Assembly (NCBI RefSeq): GCF_022440805.1
Contig: NZ_JAKNTK010000001.1
Span: forward strand, 3,782,001-3,846,000
DNA length: 64,000 nucleotides
From: Holdemania massiliensis
GTDB taxonomy: Bacteria; Bacillota_I; Bacilli_A; Erysipelotrichales; Erysipelotrichaceae
Direction: 5' to 3'
Part shown: one piece after another, positions 45,643-53,909 of the stretch
How the letters are laid out: each line of letters starts with the position of its first letter
How positions within the stretch are numbered: position 1 is the first letter of the stretch
The notes under the pieces: generated by a model
Told to the model about the DNA's origin: nothing
Seen by the model: only the letters and a program-made list of their open reading frames with translations
Databases searched by the model: none
Made by a program: the position numbers and the translations under genes

Positions 45643-45720
45643 TTTGCAAATTCCTCCTAATTTTCCATTCAATTAGCCAAGTCTATTTTAAGATAAACGT
45701 CCGAAGAAATCAAGGTCAGA

Positions 45721-47799
45721 TTACTCAGCGGAAGCGTTTTTCTTGGCGATTTTTTCAGCAATGCTCTTCGGAACTTCTGAATAGTGGTCCATCTGCATTA
45801 CATAGTTGCCGCGGCCCTGAGTAAATGAACGCAGGTCCGTGGAATAACCGAACATTTCAGACAGCGGTACAAAAGCCCGGACAACGATCGCGTTAGCCCG
45901 TTCTTCCTGATCGCGGATCTGACCGCGGCGCTTGGTGATATCACCCATAACGCTGCCGAGATATTCGTTTGGTGCTGTGACTTCAACCGACATGATCGGT
46001 TCCAGCAGAACCGGCTTACATTTCTTAGCCGCTTCTTTTAAGGCCATGGAAGCCGCAATCTTAAACGCCATTTCAGACGAGTCGACTTCATGGTAAGAAC
46101 CGTCAAACAGTGTAGCCTTGATATCAACGACCGGATAACCGGCAACCAAACCATTGTTCAGGGCTGCTTCCAAGCCTTCCTGAGTCGGTTTGATGTATTC
46201 GCGCGGAACTGTGCCGCCGACAACACCGTCGACAAATTCAAAGCCTTTGCCTTCTTCATTTGGTGCAAAGCGGATCCAAACGTGACCATACTGGCCGCGG
46301 CCGCCGGACTGACGGACAAACTTACCTTCACATTCAGCTTCCTGACGGATCGTTTCACGGTAAGCAACCTGCGGCGCACCGACGTTGCAGTCAACCTTGA
46401 ATTCACGGCGCATCCGGTCAACGATGATATCGAGGTGAAGTTCACCCATACCGGCGATGATCGTCTGGCCTGTTTCTTCATCCGTATATGTTTTGAACGT
46501 CGGATCTTCTTCCGCCAGCTTCGCTAACGCTAAGCCCATCTTGTCGGAGTCAGCTTTGGTCTTCGGTTCAACGGACATCTGAATAACTGGTTCTGGGAAT
46601 ACCATGGATTCCAGAATGATCGGTGATTTTTCATCACACAGCGTGTCGCCGGTCGTCGTTGCTTTTAAGCCGACTGCCGCTGCGATATCGCCCGCATACA
46701 CTTCCGTGATTTCAGCACGGTGGTTGGCATGCATCTGAACGATACGGCCGAAACGTTCGCGGGTATCCTTGGTTGCGTTTAAGACATAAGAACCGGCATT
46801 GGCCATACCCGAGTAAACCCGGAAGTAAGTCAGACGGCCGACAAACGGGTCCGTCGCAACCTTGAAGGCCAGCGCTGAGAATGGTTCTTTATCGTCAGCG
46901 TGACGGGCTTCCTGCGTTCCATCTTCCAGATGACCCTGAATCGCCGGGATATCCAGCGGAGACGGCAGGTAGTCAATAACAGCATCCAGCATCAGCTGTA
47001 CGCCCTTATTCTTGTACGCAGAACCGCACAGAACCGGGAAGAATTCCGAGGAGCAGACGCCCTTACGGATCGCTGCTTTGATTTCAGGAATCGTCGGCTC
47101 TTCGCCTTCCAATACCTTCATCATCAGTTCATCATCGTAATCGGCTGCTTTTTCGATTAATTCAGCCCGCAGCTGCTGCGCCTGATCCAGCATATCAGCC
47201 GGGATTTCCTTGATTTCCATCTTGGTTCCCAGATCATCCGCATAGAAGATCGCATGCATTTCCAGCAGGTCGATGATGCCGCGGAATGTGTTTTCCGCAC
47301 CAATCGGCAGTTGGATCGCCGCCGCTTTCGCGCCTAAACGATCACCGATGCTGCGGACAGACATCATGAAGTCTGCGCCGGTCGCATCCATTTTATTACA
47401 GAAGACGATACGCGGAACCTTGTAGGTCGTTGCCTGACGCCAAACGGTTTCCGTCTGCGGTTCAACACCTGCTTTCGCATCCAGAACTGTAACCGCGCCA
47501 TCCAGAACACGCAGGGAACGTTCAACTTCTACCGTGAAGTCAACGTGACCCGGAGTATCGATGATGTTGATGCGGTGACCTTTCCAGGAAGCGGTTGTAG
47601 CCGCGGACGTGATCGTGATGCCACGTTCCTGTTCCTGCGCCATCCAGTCCATCTGAGAGGCGCCGTCATGGGTTTCTCCCAATTTATGAGTTTTTCCGGT
47701 GTAATAAAGGATACGTTCCGTTGTGGTGGTTTTACCAGCATCAATGTGAGCCATGATTCCGATATTACGGGTATTTTCTAGCGAAAATTCACGAGCCAT
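45721..47799 (-). CDS. fusA: Translation elongation factor G
   Basis: 692 residues: AHIDAGKTTTTERILYYTG (G1), DTPGHVDFT (G3), NKMD (G4), and domain IV RQSGGRGQYGHVWI. It drives translocation and ribosome recycling. Tetracycline-protection paralogues are similar in the G domain, but this one sits in the str operon and has the FusA length. Confidence 0.98.
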   Translation of the reverse strand: MAREFSLENTRNIGIMAHIDAGKTTTTERILYYTGKTHKLGETHDGASQMDWMAQEQERGITITSAATTASWKGHRINIIDTPGHVDFTVEVERSLRVLDGAVTVLDAKAGVEPQTETVWRQATTYKVPRIVFCNKMDATGADFMMSVRSIGDRLGAKAAAIQLPIGAENTFRGIIDLLEMHAIFYADDLGTKMEIKEIPADMLDQAQQLRAELIEKAADYDDELMMKVLEGEEPTIPEIKAAIRKGVCSSEFFPVLCGSAYKNKGVQLMLDAVIDYLPSPLDIPAIQGHLEDGTQEARHADDKEPFSALAFKVATDPFVGRLTYFRVYSGMANAGSYVLNATKDTRERFGRIVQMHANHRAEITEVYAGDIAAAVGLKATTTGDTLCDEKSPIILESMVFPEPVIQMSVEPKTKADSDKMGLALAKLAEEDPTFKTYTDEETGQTIIAGMGELHLDIIVDRMRREFKVDCNVGAPQVAYRETIRQEAECEGKFVRQSGGRGQYGHVWIRFAPNEEGKGFEFVDGVVGGTVPREYIKPTQEGLEAALNNGLVAGYPVVDIKATLFDGSYHEVDSSEMAFKIAASMALKEAAKKCKPVLLEPIMSVEVTAPNEYLGSVMGDITKRRGQIRDQEERANAIVVRAFVPLSEMFGYSTDLRSFTQGRGNYVMQMDHYSEVPKSIAEKIAKKNASAE

Positions 47800-47838
47800 A
47801 AATTTCTCCTTTCGTAACTCTGCAGATTCTGCAGCCGC

Positions 47839-48309
47839 TTACCAGCGGTAATGAGCGAAGGCCTTGTTGGCTTCGGCCATCTTGTGGGTATCTTCCTTCT
47901 TCTTGACGGAAGCCCCGGTGCCGTTGGCCGCATCCATAATTTCCGCAGCCAGGCGCTGTTCCATGGTCTTTTCATGGCGCAGACGGCTGTAGTTAACCAG
48001 CCAGCGCAGACCCAGCGTCAGTCTTCTTTCAGAAGAAACTTCGATTGGTACCTGGTAGTTGGCACCGCCGACACGGCGAACTTTCAGTTCCAGCAGCGGC
48101 ATGATGTTGGACAGAGCCTGTTCAAAAACTTCCATCGGCTGACGGCCTGTCTTCGCTTCGACGATATCGAAAGCGTTATACAGGATATCCTGAGCGACAT
48201 TTTTCTTGCCGTCCAGCATCAGCTTGTTGATCAGGCGAGTGACCAGTTTCGAATTGTAAATTGGATCAACCAATACATCTCTCTTCGCAATATAACCTTT
48301 TCTTGGCAT
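47839..48309 (-). CDS. rpsG: 30S ribosomal protein S7
   Basis: 156 residues: MPRKGYIAKRDVLVDPIYNS, KLVTRLINKLMLDGKK, VGGANYQVPIEVSSERRLTL. It organises the head of the small subunit. Confidence 0.98.
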   Translation of the reverse strand: MPRKGYIAKRDVLVDPIYNSKLVTRLINKLMLDGKKNVAQDILYNAFDIVEAKTGRQPMEVFEQALSNIMPLLELKVRRVGGANYQVPIEVSSERRLTLGLRWLVNYSRLRHEKTMEQRLAAEIMDAANGTGASVKKKEDTHKMAEANKAFAHYRW

Positions 48310-48323
48310 GTGTTATTCCCTCC

Positions 48324-48743
48324 TTATTTCTTAGCTTTCGGCTTCTTTGCCCCGTACAGAGAACGGCTCTGATTCCGGTTGGCAACGCCGGCGCAGTCCA
48401 GAGTTCCGCGGATGATGTGGTAACGGACACCTGGGAGGTCCTTAACACGGCCGCCGCGGATCAGAACAACACTGTGCTCCTGCAGGTTGTGACCGATTCC
48501 TGGGATATAAGCTGTAACTTCCATTCCGTTGCTGAGACGAACACGCGCGTATTTACGCAGAGCCGAGTTCGGCTTTTTCGGTGTCATGGTTCCGACACGG
48601 GTGCAGACGCCTCTCTTCTGTGGCGATGCAATGTTGGTGGCCTGACGCTGCAGGCTGTTGTAACCTCTGTTTAAAGCCGGGGACTTCGATTTCCAAACCT
48701 TGTTCTCACGGCCCTTGCGGACTAACTGATTAATCGTTGGCAT
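48324..48743 (-). CDS. rpsL: 30S ribosomal protein S12
   Basis: 139 residues: MPTINQLVRKGRENKVWKSK, CTRVGTMTPKKPNSALRKYA, and GGRVKDLPGVRYHIIRGTLD. The lysines of TPKKPNS and RVKDLPG, where streptomycin resistance mutations occur, are unchanged. The ATG at 48743 follows GAAAGGAG; ten codons upstream are leader. Confidence 0.98.
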   Translation of the reverse strand: MPTINQLVRKGRENKVWKSKSPALNRGYNSLQRQATNIASPQKRGVCTRVGTMTPKKPNSALRKYARVRLSNGMEVTAYIPGIGHNLQEHSVVLIRGGRVKDLPGVRYHIIRGTLDCAGVANRNQSRSLYGAKKPKAKK

Positions 48744-48881
48744 GGTTTTTCTCCTTTCGATCTTTTCAAGCACACACTTCCAAGCGTGCCATTCCTTGGC
48801 ATAAATATAAGTTTCCGCATAGGAAACCCTTATTCGTAGCTAAGCGAGGTTAATTCTAGCGGATAAACGAATAATTGTCAA
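48744..48881 (-). promoter_or_regulatory. str operon promoter and leader
   Basis: TTGACA (complement of 48876-48881), 17 bp, TAGAAT (complement of 48853-48858), followed by a leader of about 100 nt. The leader can fold GTTTCC-TATGC-GGAAAC and GCCA-AGGAA-TGGC with CCAAG/CTTGG around it. This may be an S7- or S12-type feedback site, but no family match is claimed. The 238 bases between 48882 and the next gene hold nothing recognisable. Confidence 0.7.
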
Positions 48882-49119
48882 CGAGAAAAGAACAGACTTT
48901 TTCGTTTTTTTCCATTTCTTTTCAAATTCCCGGGCAATCCACCGTTACAGGCGTTGCATTTTGCCTTTTTCCGCAGGATTTCAGCTCTTTTGGTATACCC
49001 GGACTTCAACCTTTTATTCTTTCAACACCAACATTCTTTATCACTCTGTCCAGATTGTCAATTTCGCAGCATTCCTTATTTAAATGATCAATGCATCCCT
49101 GATACCTTAGACTTTAGCT

Positions 49120-50142
49120 TCAAAAAAGCGGCGGCTTCAGCCAGTCCTGCAGCTGCTGCTGAATACAGGAAGAAAACAGGCCGCAGCTAAAGGTATATAC
49201 GAGAAACAAGTCTGAATTCAGTCCCTGTCCCAGTTGGAATTTTCCCTGCAGCGCTTCTTTCAGCTCTTGCAGAAGCGGAAGATACTCCGGATTATTTTGG
49301 ACACGCAGCAGAATCGTTTCCAGGCGCTGCATGCAAAGTGTGAAACGATCGCTGAATTCCATCATTAAGCCCAGAATGGCGCTTTGATAGAATTCCAAAT
49401 CAGGCCGCAGGATGAGCTCATATAATAAGATCCAGATGGATTGAAGATGCTCGTCATGGCTTAAAAGCCGGCACTGATTCAAAAGTTCTGTTTCAAACGG
49501 ATCCAGAGATTCTCCCTGGGATAAACGAAGAAACAGTGCATATTGCGCTTCCGTCGACTGTTGAATTTCTTGAGCGCTGAGATGATAAATCAGCCGCTGC
49601 AAATATTTCAGATTCTCTTTGAAGTGCAGCTTGAGCTCAGAAGAAATCCGATCCCAGAGAAACTGCCGGTACGGGTCAACTTCAATATCCAAAAACGGTG
49701 CCAGCAATAAAATGGCAATCATGCGCGCATCCGAAACAACATCCATGGAATCAGCCAGCCGGATCTGCGGCAGCGTGTCAAAATGCTGACGCGGCAGTTT
49801 CAGCAGAAACTCCGGCGTGGCATTGCAGGGGATAGTTTCCAGCAGATAACGAATCACTTCCAGCTGAGCGGCCATTTCATTGATTTTCTGTTTTCTCTGA
49901 TAAACGTGACGATGAAGAAAAAAATTCAGCGAGATCGGATACCGAAACGCTTCATGAATGACTTCAATGGGAAGATCCAACTGCCGCAGCCGCTGAATAA
50001 TTTCCAGCGTTTTCAGATCAGATTCGTTTAAGTCATAGTAGCCATTTTCATTTTTAACCGGAGAGATCAGACCTTCCTGGATATAAAAATGTACCGCTTT
50101 GCGGCTTAACCCGGTTTTCTTGCAGACTTCATGAACACGCAT
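49120..50142 (-). CDS. Large MerR-family regulator, divergent from flavoprotein 1
   Basis: 340 residues. The N-terminal 75 residues are a MerR winged helix (MRVHEVCKKTGLSRKAVHFY, IQEGLISPVKNENGYYDLNE), then a coiled coil (about 85-105) and a 230-residue all-helical domain of unknown fold, rich in Leu and Gln. It is divergently transcribed from the flavoprotein at 50372, whose promoter has a 19-bp spacer, so it is probably its activator. No terminator is clear downstream. Confidence 0.82.
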   Translation of the reverse strand: MRVHEVCKKTGLSRKAVHFYIQEGLISPVKNENGYYDLNESDLKTLEIIQRLRQLDLPIEVIHEAFRYPISLNFFLHRHVYQRKQKINEMAAQLEVIRYLLETIPCNATPEFLLKLPRQHFDTLPQIRLADSMDVVSDARMIAILLLAPFLDIEVDPYRQFLWDRISSELKLHFKENLKYLQRLIYHLSAQEIQQSTEAQYALFLRLSQGESLDPFETELLNQCRLLSHDEHLQSIWILLYELILRPDLEFYQSAILGLMMEFSDRFTLCMQRLETILLRVQNNPEYLPLLQELKEALQGKFQLGQGLNSDLFLVYTFSCGLFSSCIQQQLQDWLKPPLF

Positions 50143-50276
50143 CGAAATTCACCTCAGCCAAAGCATACCCTTACAGGACAGATTTTGCAAGATAATTTGT
50201 GAAATTAATAATTAAATGTTCAGAAAATCTTTTTTCCGGGGCTAAAAAACAGAAAAAAAGCAAAGAAAAAGCGGGG

Positions 50277-50352
50277 TTGACTGTCCTTGTGACGGATGTT
50301 GTATTCTGAAATCAAGAAGAAAGGCTCATTGCGCCGTAAGGTGCGGCATGAG
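50277..50352 (+). promoter_or_regulatory. Flavoprotein 1 promoter (19-bp spacer) and leader hairpin
   Basis: TTGACT (50277-50282), 19 bp, TATTCT (50302-50307). The long spacer is typical for MerR-activated promoters; the spacer has TGTCC...GGATG as a poor inverted repeat. The transcript then contains a hairpin (CTCAT...ATGAG with GCCG/CGGC, 50325-50352) just before the ribosome binding site. Confidence 0.6.
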
Positions 50353-50371
50353 CGAAGAGAGGAAAAAAGAG

Positions 50372-51823
50372 ATGAAAATGAAACGGATCTTCTTACCCCT
50401 TCTGGCAGCGCTGCTGTTAGGCGGATGTACGGCAGCCCCTGCACCCCAGACAACAACCACCACGAATTTTGATGCAGAGGTCGATTATCTGATCGTCGGC
50501 GGAGGGGCCGCGGGCATTGCCAGCGCAGTCGAAGCGGCTGATCAGGGAATTGAAAAAATCATGATTGTTGAAAAGACCGGCATGCTTGGCGGTGCGGCCG
50601 TTTATTCCGGCGGCATCTTCGGCGGCGTTGAAACAGAAGTAACCAAAGCCCTGGCCCTGCATGTCGATATCGAAGCGGTCATTGCCGAACAGCAGCGTGA
50701 AAAACATTATATTCTGAACGACGAATTAACCCGTCTGACCATCGAAAGCGCAGGCAAAACGATCGACTGGATGATCGGCACCTTAGGCGTTCAGTTCCAG
50801 CCGGAAGTGATCGTCAAAGACGGATATGGAACGCTGCAGACGATTCATTTGGTCGAAGGGGAAGGTTCAGGTCTCAGAGAACCTTTTGAAAAAGCCATTG
50901 CGGATCGCTCCATCGAAGTCCGCAAGAATACCAAAGCAACCTCGCTCATCACTGAAAACGGCAAGGTGATCGGCGCTGAATGTGTGGATGAAAACGGAAA
51001 AACAATCCGGATCAAAGCCAAGGCAACGCTTTTAGCCACCGGCGGGTACAGCGCAAACGCTGAGCTGATGGCCAGCGCTGCTGAACCGAACCGTTATTTC
51101 CAGACTTCCAATCTGAGCTATCAAAGCGGCGACGGCCTGGTCATGGCTTCGGCCATCGGAGCCGGCGTCCAGAATCTGGATCAGATTCAGGTCTATCTGC
51201 GCGAAGTGGAAAACAGCACAAGTCAGTTCCCGTACATGTTTACGATTTTTGTCGGACAGGATGGCCGCCGCTTCATGGATGAGAAGAGAACGGCGCAGAC
51301 CTGGAATCAGGAAATTAAAGATGATGTCGTTGAGCTTTATGGAAGAACCGGTGTGGATTATTTCTGGAGCCTTGCGGATGAAGCTTCTCTGCAGATGATG
51401 CAGATCGCAGATGCAGCCAAAGATCACGAAGGAATTGTGGTTGCGGATACTCTGGATGAGCTGGCCCAGAAGACCGGAATGGATGCGGAAGCGTTAAAAG
51501 CGACAGTAGACCGCTGGAATTCCTTTGCGGCTAAAATGGAAGATGAAGATTACAACCGGACAGCCCAGTTCTGGTTCCCGATTTCCACAGGCCCGTTCTA
51601 TGCGTTAAAGACGACCTTCTTCTCCAGCGTTTGTCATGGCGGCATCACCAAAAACGCCAATGCCCAGGCAACACGCATTGACGGCAGCGTTATCGAAGGC
51701 TTATATGCCGCCGGTGAAGTTACCACCGTTACCAATTCCAATGGCTACACCATCTCCAACGCGATCACCTTTGGTCGGATCGCTGCTCAGCATGCGGCTT
51801 CACAGATCCAATCCGCAAACTAA
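50372..51823 (+). CDS. Flavoprotein 1: secreted FAD-dependent reductase lipoprotein
   Basis: 483 residues. The signal peptide ends in the lipobox LLGGC (Cys19), so it is probably anchored outside the membrane. The FAD-binding domain starts with DYLIVGGGAAGIASAVEAAD, and the family end motif is GLYAAGEVTTVTNSNGYTIS. It belongs to the fumarate reductase/flavocytochrome c-like FAD_binding_2 group, which reduces C=C bonds of acceptors such as fumarate or urocanate. The usual FMN-binding domain is absent and the conserved HxxGG segment reads CHGGI. Substrate unknown. The ATG at 50372 follows AGAGG by about 9 nt. Confidence 0.85.
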   Translation: MKMKRIFLPLLAALLLGGCTAAPAPQTTTTTNFDAEVDYLIVGGGAAGIASAVEAADQGIEKIMIVEKTGMLGGAAVYSGGIFGGVETEVTKALALHVDIEAVIAEQQREKHYILNDELTRLTIESAGKTIDWMIGTLGVQFQPEVIVKDGYGTLQTIHLVEGEGSGLREPFEKAIADRSIEVRKNTKATSLITENGKVIGAECVDENGKTIRIKAKATLLATGGYSANAELMASAAEPNRYFQTSNLSYQSGDGLVMASAIGAGVQNLDQIQVYLREVENSTSQFPYMFTIFVGQDGRRFMDEKRTAQTWNQEIKDDVVELYGRTGVDYFWSLADEASLQMMQIADAAKDHEGIVVADTLDELAQKTGMDAEALKATVDRWNSFAAKMEDEDYNRTAQFWFPISTGPFYALKTTFFSSVCHGGITKNANAQATRIDGSVIEGLYAAGEVTTVTNSNGYTISNAITFGRIAAQHAASQIQSAN

Positions 51824-51860
51824 GTTATAACCGATATAAAAGAATCGCACCCCTGCGATC

Positions 51861-51897
51861 ACGCCGTTTCTGACTAATTGGAGACGGCGTTTTATTA
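51861..51897 (+). terminator. Intrinsic terminator of flavoprotein 1
   Basis: Stem ACGCCGTTTC (51861-51870) with GAGACGGCGT (51881-51890), one mismatch, followed by TTTATT. Confidence 0.75.
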
Positions 51898-51961
51898 TGT
51901 CCGCAAACTTCCGGCAAGGACTCCAGTCTCACAAACTGTCAGAACTTTTTTCCAACAGAAA

Positions 51962-51980
51962 AGCGGCCTATAGCGCCGCC
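51962..51980 (-). terminator. Intrinsic terminator of the DtxR-family gene
   Basis: GGCGGC...GCCGC-type GC-rich stem with a short loop, then TTTTCTG on the minus strand. Confidence 0.6.
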
Positions 51981-51998
51981 TGACTGGTTCCTGTATTT

Positions 51999-52397
51999 TT
52001 ACTTTTGTTTCTGATCACTGCGTTCCAGAGCCTCGGTTAGAAAGATCCGCAGTTTGTCCATCGTGGCATCACTGACACAGTGTTCCATATGGCAGGCATC
52101 TTCCTCCGCTGTCTGTTCGTCGATCTCAAGCACTTCCATCAGAAATCGTTTAAACAAAACATGGCGGCTGTAGACTTTCTGGGCATAATGCCGGCCGGAT
52201 TCGGTTAAGTGGATCGTACCGTAAACTTCCTGATGAATGTATCCGGCATCCTTCAAGACACCCATGGCCTTATTGACGCTGGGCTTGCTGACATGAAGCA
52301 TGGCGGCGATATCGCTCATTCTGACGCTCGGGTTGCGCTGTTCCAGAATCAATATGCTTTCCAGATAATTTTCTGATGATTCATTCATTCTTTCCAT
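51999..52397 (-). CDS. DtxR-family metal-dependent regulator (MntR/IdeR-like)
   Basis: 132 residues. The N-terminal winged helix (SENYLESILILEQRNPSVRM, SDIAAMLHVSKPSVNKAMGV) is followed by the metal-binding helices with the ligands in RHVLFKRFL, DEQTAEEDACHMEHCVSD. The C-terminal SH3-like domain is absent, as in the short MntR type. It sits between two Feo loci that carry DtxR-like boxes, so it is the best candidate for their repressor. Fe2+ or Mn2+ as corepressor cannot be decided. An in-frame ATG lies three codons later. Confidence 0.88.
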   Translation of the reverse strand: MERMNESSENYLESILILEQRNPSVRMSDIAAMLHVSKPSVNKAMGVLKDAGYIHQEVYGTIHLTESGRHYAQKVYSRHVLFKRFLMEVLEIDEQTAEEDACHMEHCVSDATMDKLRIFLTEALERSDQKQK

Positions 52398-52455
52398 AAT
52401 GATCCTGCCCTCGCTTTCTGCAGTTTATTATAACAAATCCTTTGAACTTGGACAA

Positions 52456-53124
52456 CTAAACCGCTTTCTTTCGCTGCAATTTTAAAGATCGGGCAAGAAA
52501 CTCCACCGTTTGCCGCAGCCCCTCTTTTCGTGCCAGGCTGCGCGTTGAGCTGCTTTGTCTTTCATCAGGCTGTTCCTCGGTAAAATAAAGACCGGTTTCC
52601 GGGTCAAGACTGAGGCTGTCCAAAGGCCAGCCCGGATGACGGACAGGGTGAGCGCTCTCACACAGCCAGAATCCGCCGGCCCGAATCAGCTCAGGATCTG
52701 TCAGCTGAAACACCGCTTCCTGTCCTGTTTCATCGACAACCGCCCAGCCATCCAGATAAGCCGCCATCAGTCTTCCGCCATGGCGATGGGCAAGGCGCTG
52801 ATAATGCGCCAGCATTTCATCATCACTCATCTCATGTACGCCGTCTTTCCGCCGAACATACAAACCTGGCTGATCGGGATCCTGAGGGTCAAGATCAAGA
52901 AACTGAAAGGCCGAATCCTGACCGATACAGGCCATGCGGGTCTGCGCAAAACCAACGCGTGCTTTTAACAGCGCATTGCCGCAGGGACTGTCCGCGGTTT
53001 CCTCCACGATCAGTGGAGCATTGAGCGTATGTATCCCAACAATCTGCACCGCATAGTCCGCCAGCCAGCGCCGCATTCCTTCAATTTTATTCACATTATG
53101 CGTTGCATAACAAATTGTTTTCAT
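52456..53124 (-). CDS. HAM1/RdgB-like nucleoside triphosphate pyrophosphatase
   Basis: 222 residues. The N-terminus MKTICYATHNVNKIEGMRRW is the HAM1 nucleotide-binding pattern, and IVEETADSPCGNALLKAR is the conserved second element. A central segment DSAFQFLDLD replaces the usual DDSGLEVDAL, so it is divergent. HAM1 proteins remove non-canonical purine triphosphates; whether this keeps that activity is uncertain. The start is chosen by homology; a GTG eight codons earlier is possible. Between a DtxR and a TetR gene. Confidence 0.7.
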   Translation of the reverse strand: MKTICYATHNVNKIEGMRRWLADYAVQIVGIHTLNAPLIVEETADSPCGNALLKARVGFAQTRMACIGQDSAFQFLDLDPQDPDQPGLYVRRKDGVHEMSDDEMLAHYQRLAHRHGGRLMAAYLDGWAVVDETGQEAVFQLTDPELIRAGGFWLCESAHPVRHPGWPLDSLSLDPETGLYFTEEQPDERQSSSTRSLARKEGLRQTVEFLARSLKLQRKKAV

Positions 53125-53157
53125 CCGATTTACTAACTCAACTTTCACTCATCCGAA

Positions 53158-53742
53158 TTATCGAAACAGAAGGCGAACTTGATTGGATACAAATTTCGCA
53201 TAATCATATTTATCTTCAGAATCGGTACACCATTTGATCAACAGACCGGTAAACGTTCCGATAATAACAGTATAGAATTCCTTTTCTTGATAATCCAATC
53301 GAAATGCCTGTTCCTGCTTTCCCCGACGGATCAGATGAAATAAAATTTTGACCATTGCCCGATCTTCAATCATCAGCTCAATCTGCGTCCGAATCTGGCC
53401 GATGTACGATTGCCGCGTCCATTCTTTTCCCTTTGAGCAGGCATAATCGAACATACACTGTATTAGACTTATCATCTGATCCAGCAACGGCTGATGGTCA
53501 TCCAAGTTAAAATACTGTTCAAGATAGAGATCCATTTCCTGAAAAAAGGCTAGGATGACCAAATCTTCCTTAGCTTTGAAATAATAATAAAATGTCCCCT
53601 TGGACAGATGACTTGCTTCGCAGATATCATCCACCGTTACTGTATTATAACCATATTCGCTGAACAAACGCAGGGCTGTGGTATAAATTGTCGCTTTATT
53701 CTGCTGCGATTTTAATTGCTTTTCCGTTTTTTTAATCGCCAT
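53158..53742 (-). CDS. TetR-family regulator, divergent from flavoprotein 2
   Basis: 194 residues with a clear DNA-binding part (TIYTTALRLFSEYGYNTVTV, DDICEASHLSKGTFYYYFKA) and an all-helical ligand domain. It is transcribed away from the flavoprotein gene at 53910. A perfect 18-bp palindrome between the two genes is the likely operator, which implies that the flavoprotein is derepressed by its substrate or a related molecule. Confidence 0.9.
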   Translation of the reverse strand: MAIKKTEKQLKSQQNKATIYTTALRLFSEYGYNTVTVDDICEASHLSKGTFYYYFKAKEDLVILAFFQEMDLYLEQYFNLDDHQPLLDQMISLIQCMFDYACSKGKEWTRQSYIGQIRTQIELMIEDRAMVKILFHLIRRGKQEQAFRLDYQEKEFYTVIIGTFTGLLIKWCTDSEDKYDYAKFVSNQVRLLFR

Positions 53743-53822
53743 GTTGTCACCTTCGTTGTGTTCAATATATCATAAATTTCCCAGATCTAAAACTACTTTT
53801 AAAATTCAACCATGTTAATCTG

Positions 53823-53873
53823 TTGACAAACAATTGGCAAAATGTATAATTCAATTATAGACTGCAGTCTATA
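53823..53873 (+). promoter_or_regulatory. Flavoprotein 2 promoter and TetR operator
   Basis: TTGACA (53823-53828), 16 bp, TATAAT (53845-53850). The perfect palindrome TATAGACTGCAGTCTATA lies at 53856-53873, over the start point. Confidence 0.82.
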
Positions 53874-53909
53874 ACAAAGAATATAAAAACAAACAGAGGA
53901 GAGAAAAAA

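Noticed and set aside
44347..45660. 437-codon plus-strand frame opposite tuf
   Set aside because: Antisense shadow of the highly biased tuf codons; no ribosome binding site and no family match.
46090..46527. 145-codon plus-strand frame opposite fusA
   Set aside because: Antisense shadow of EF-G with no start signals.
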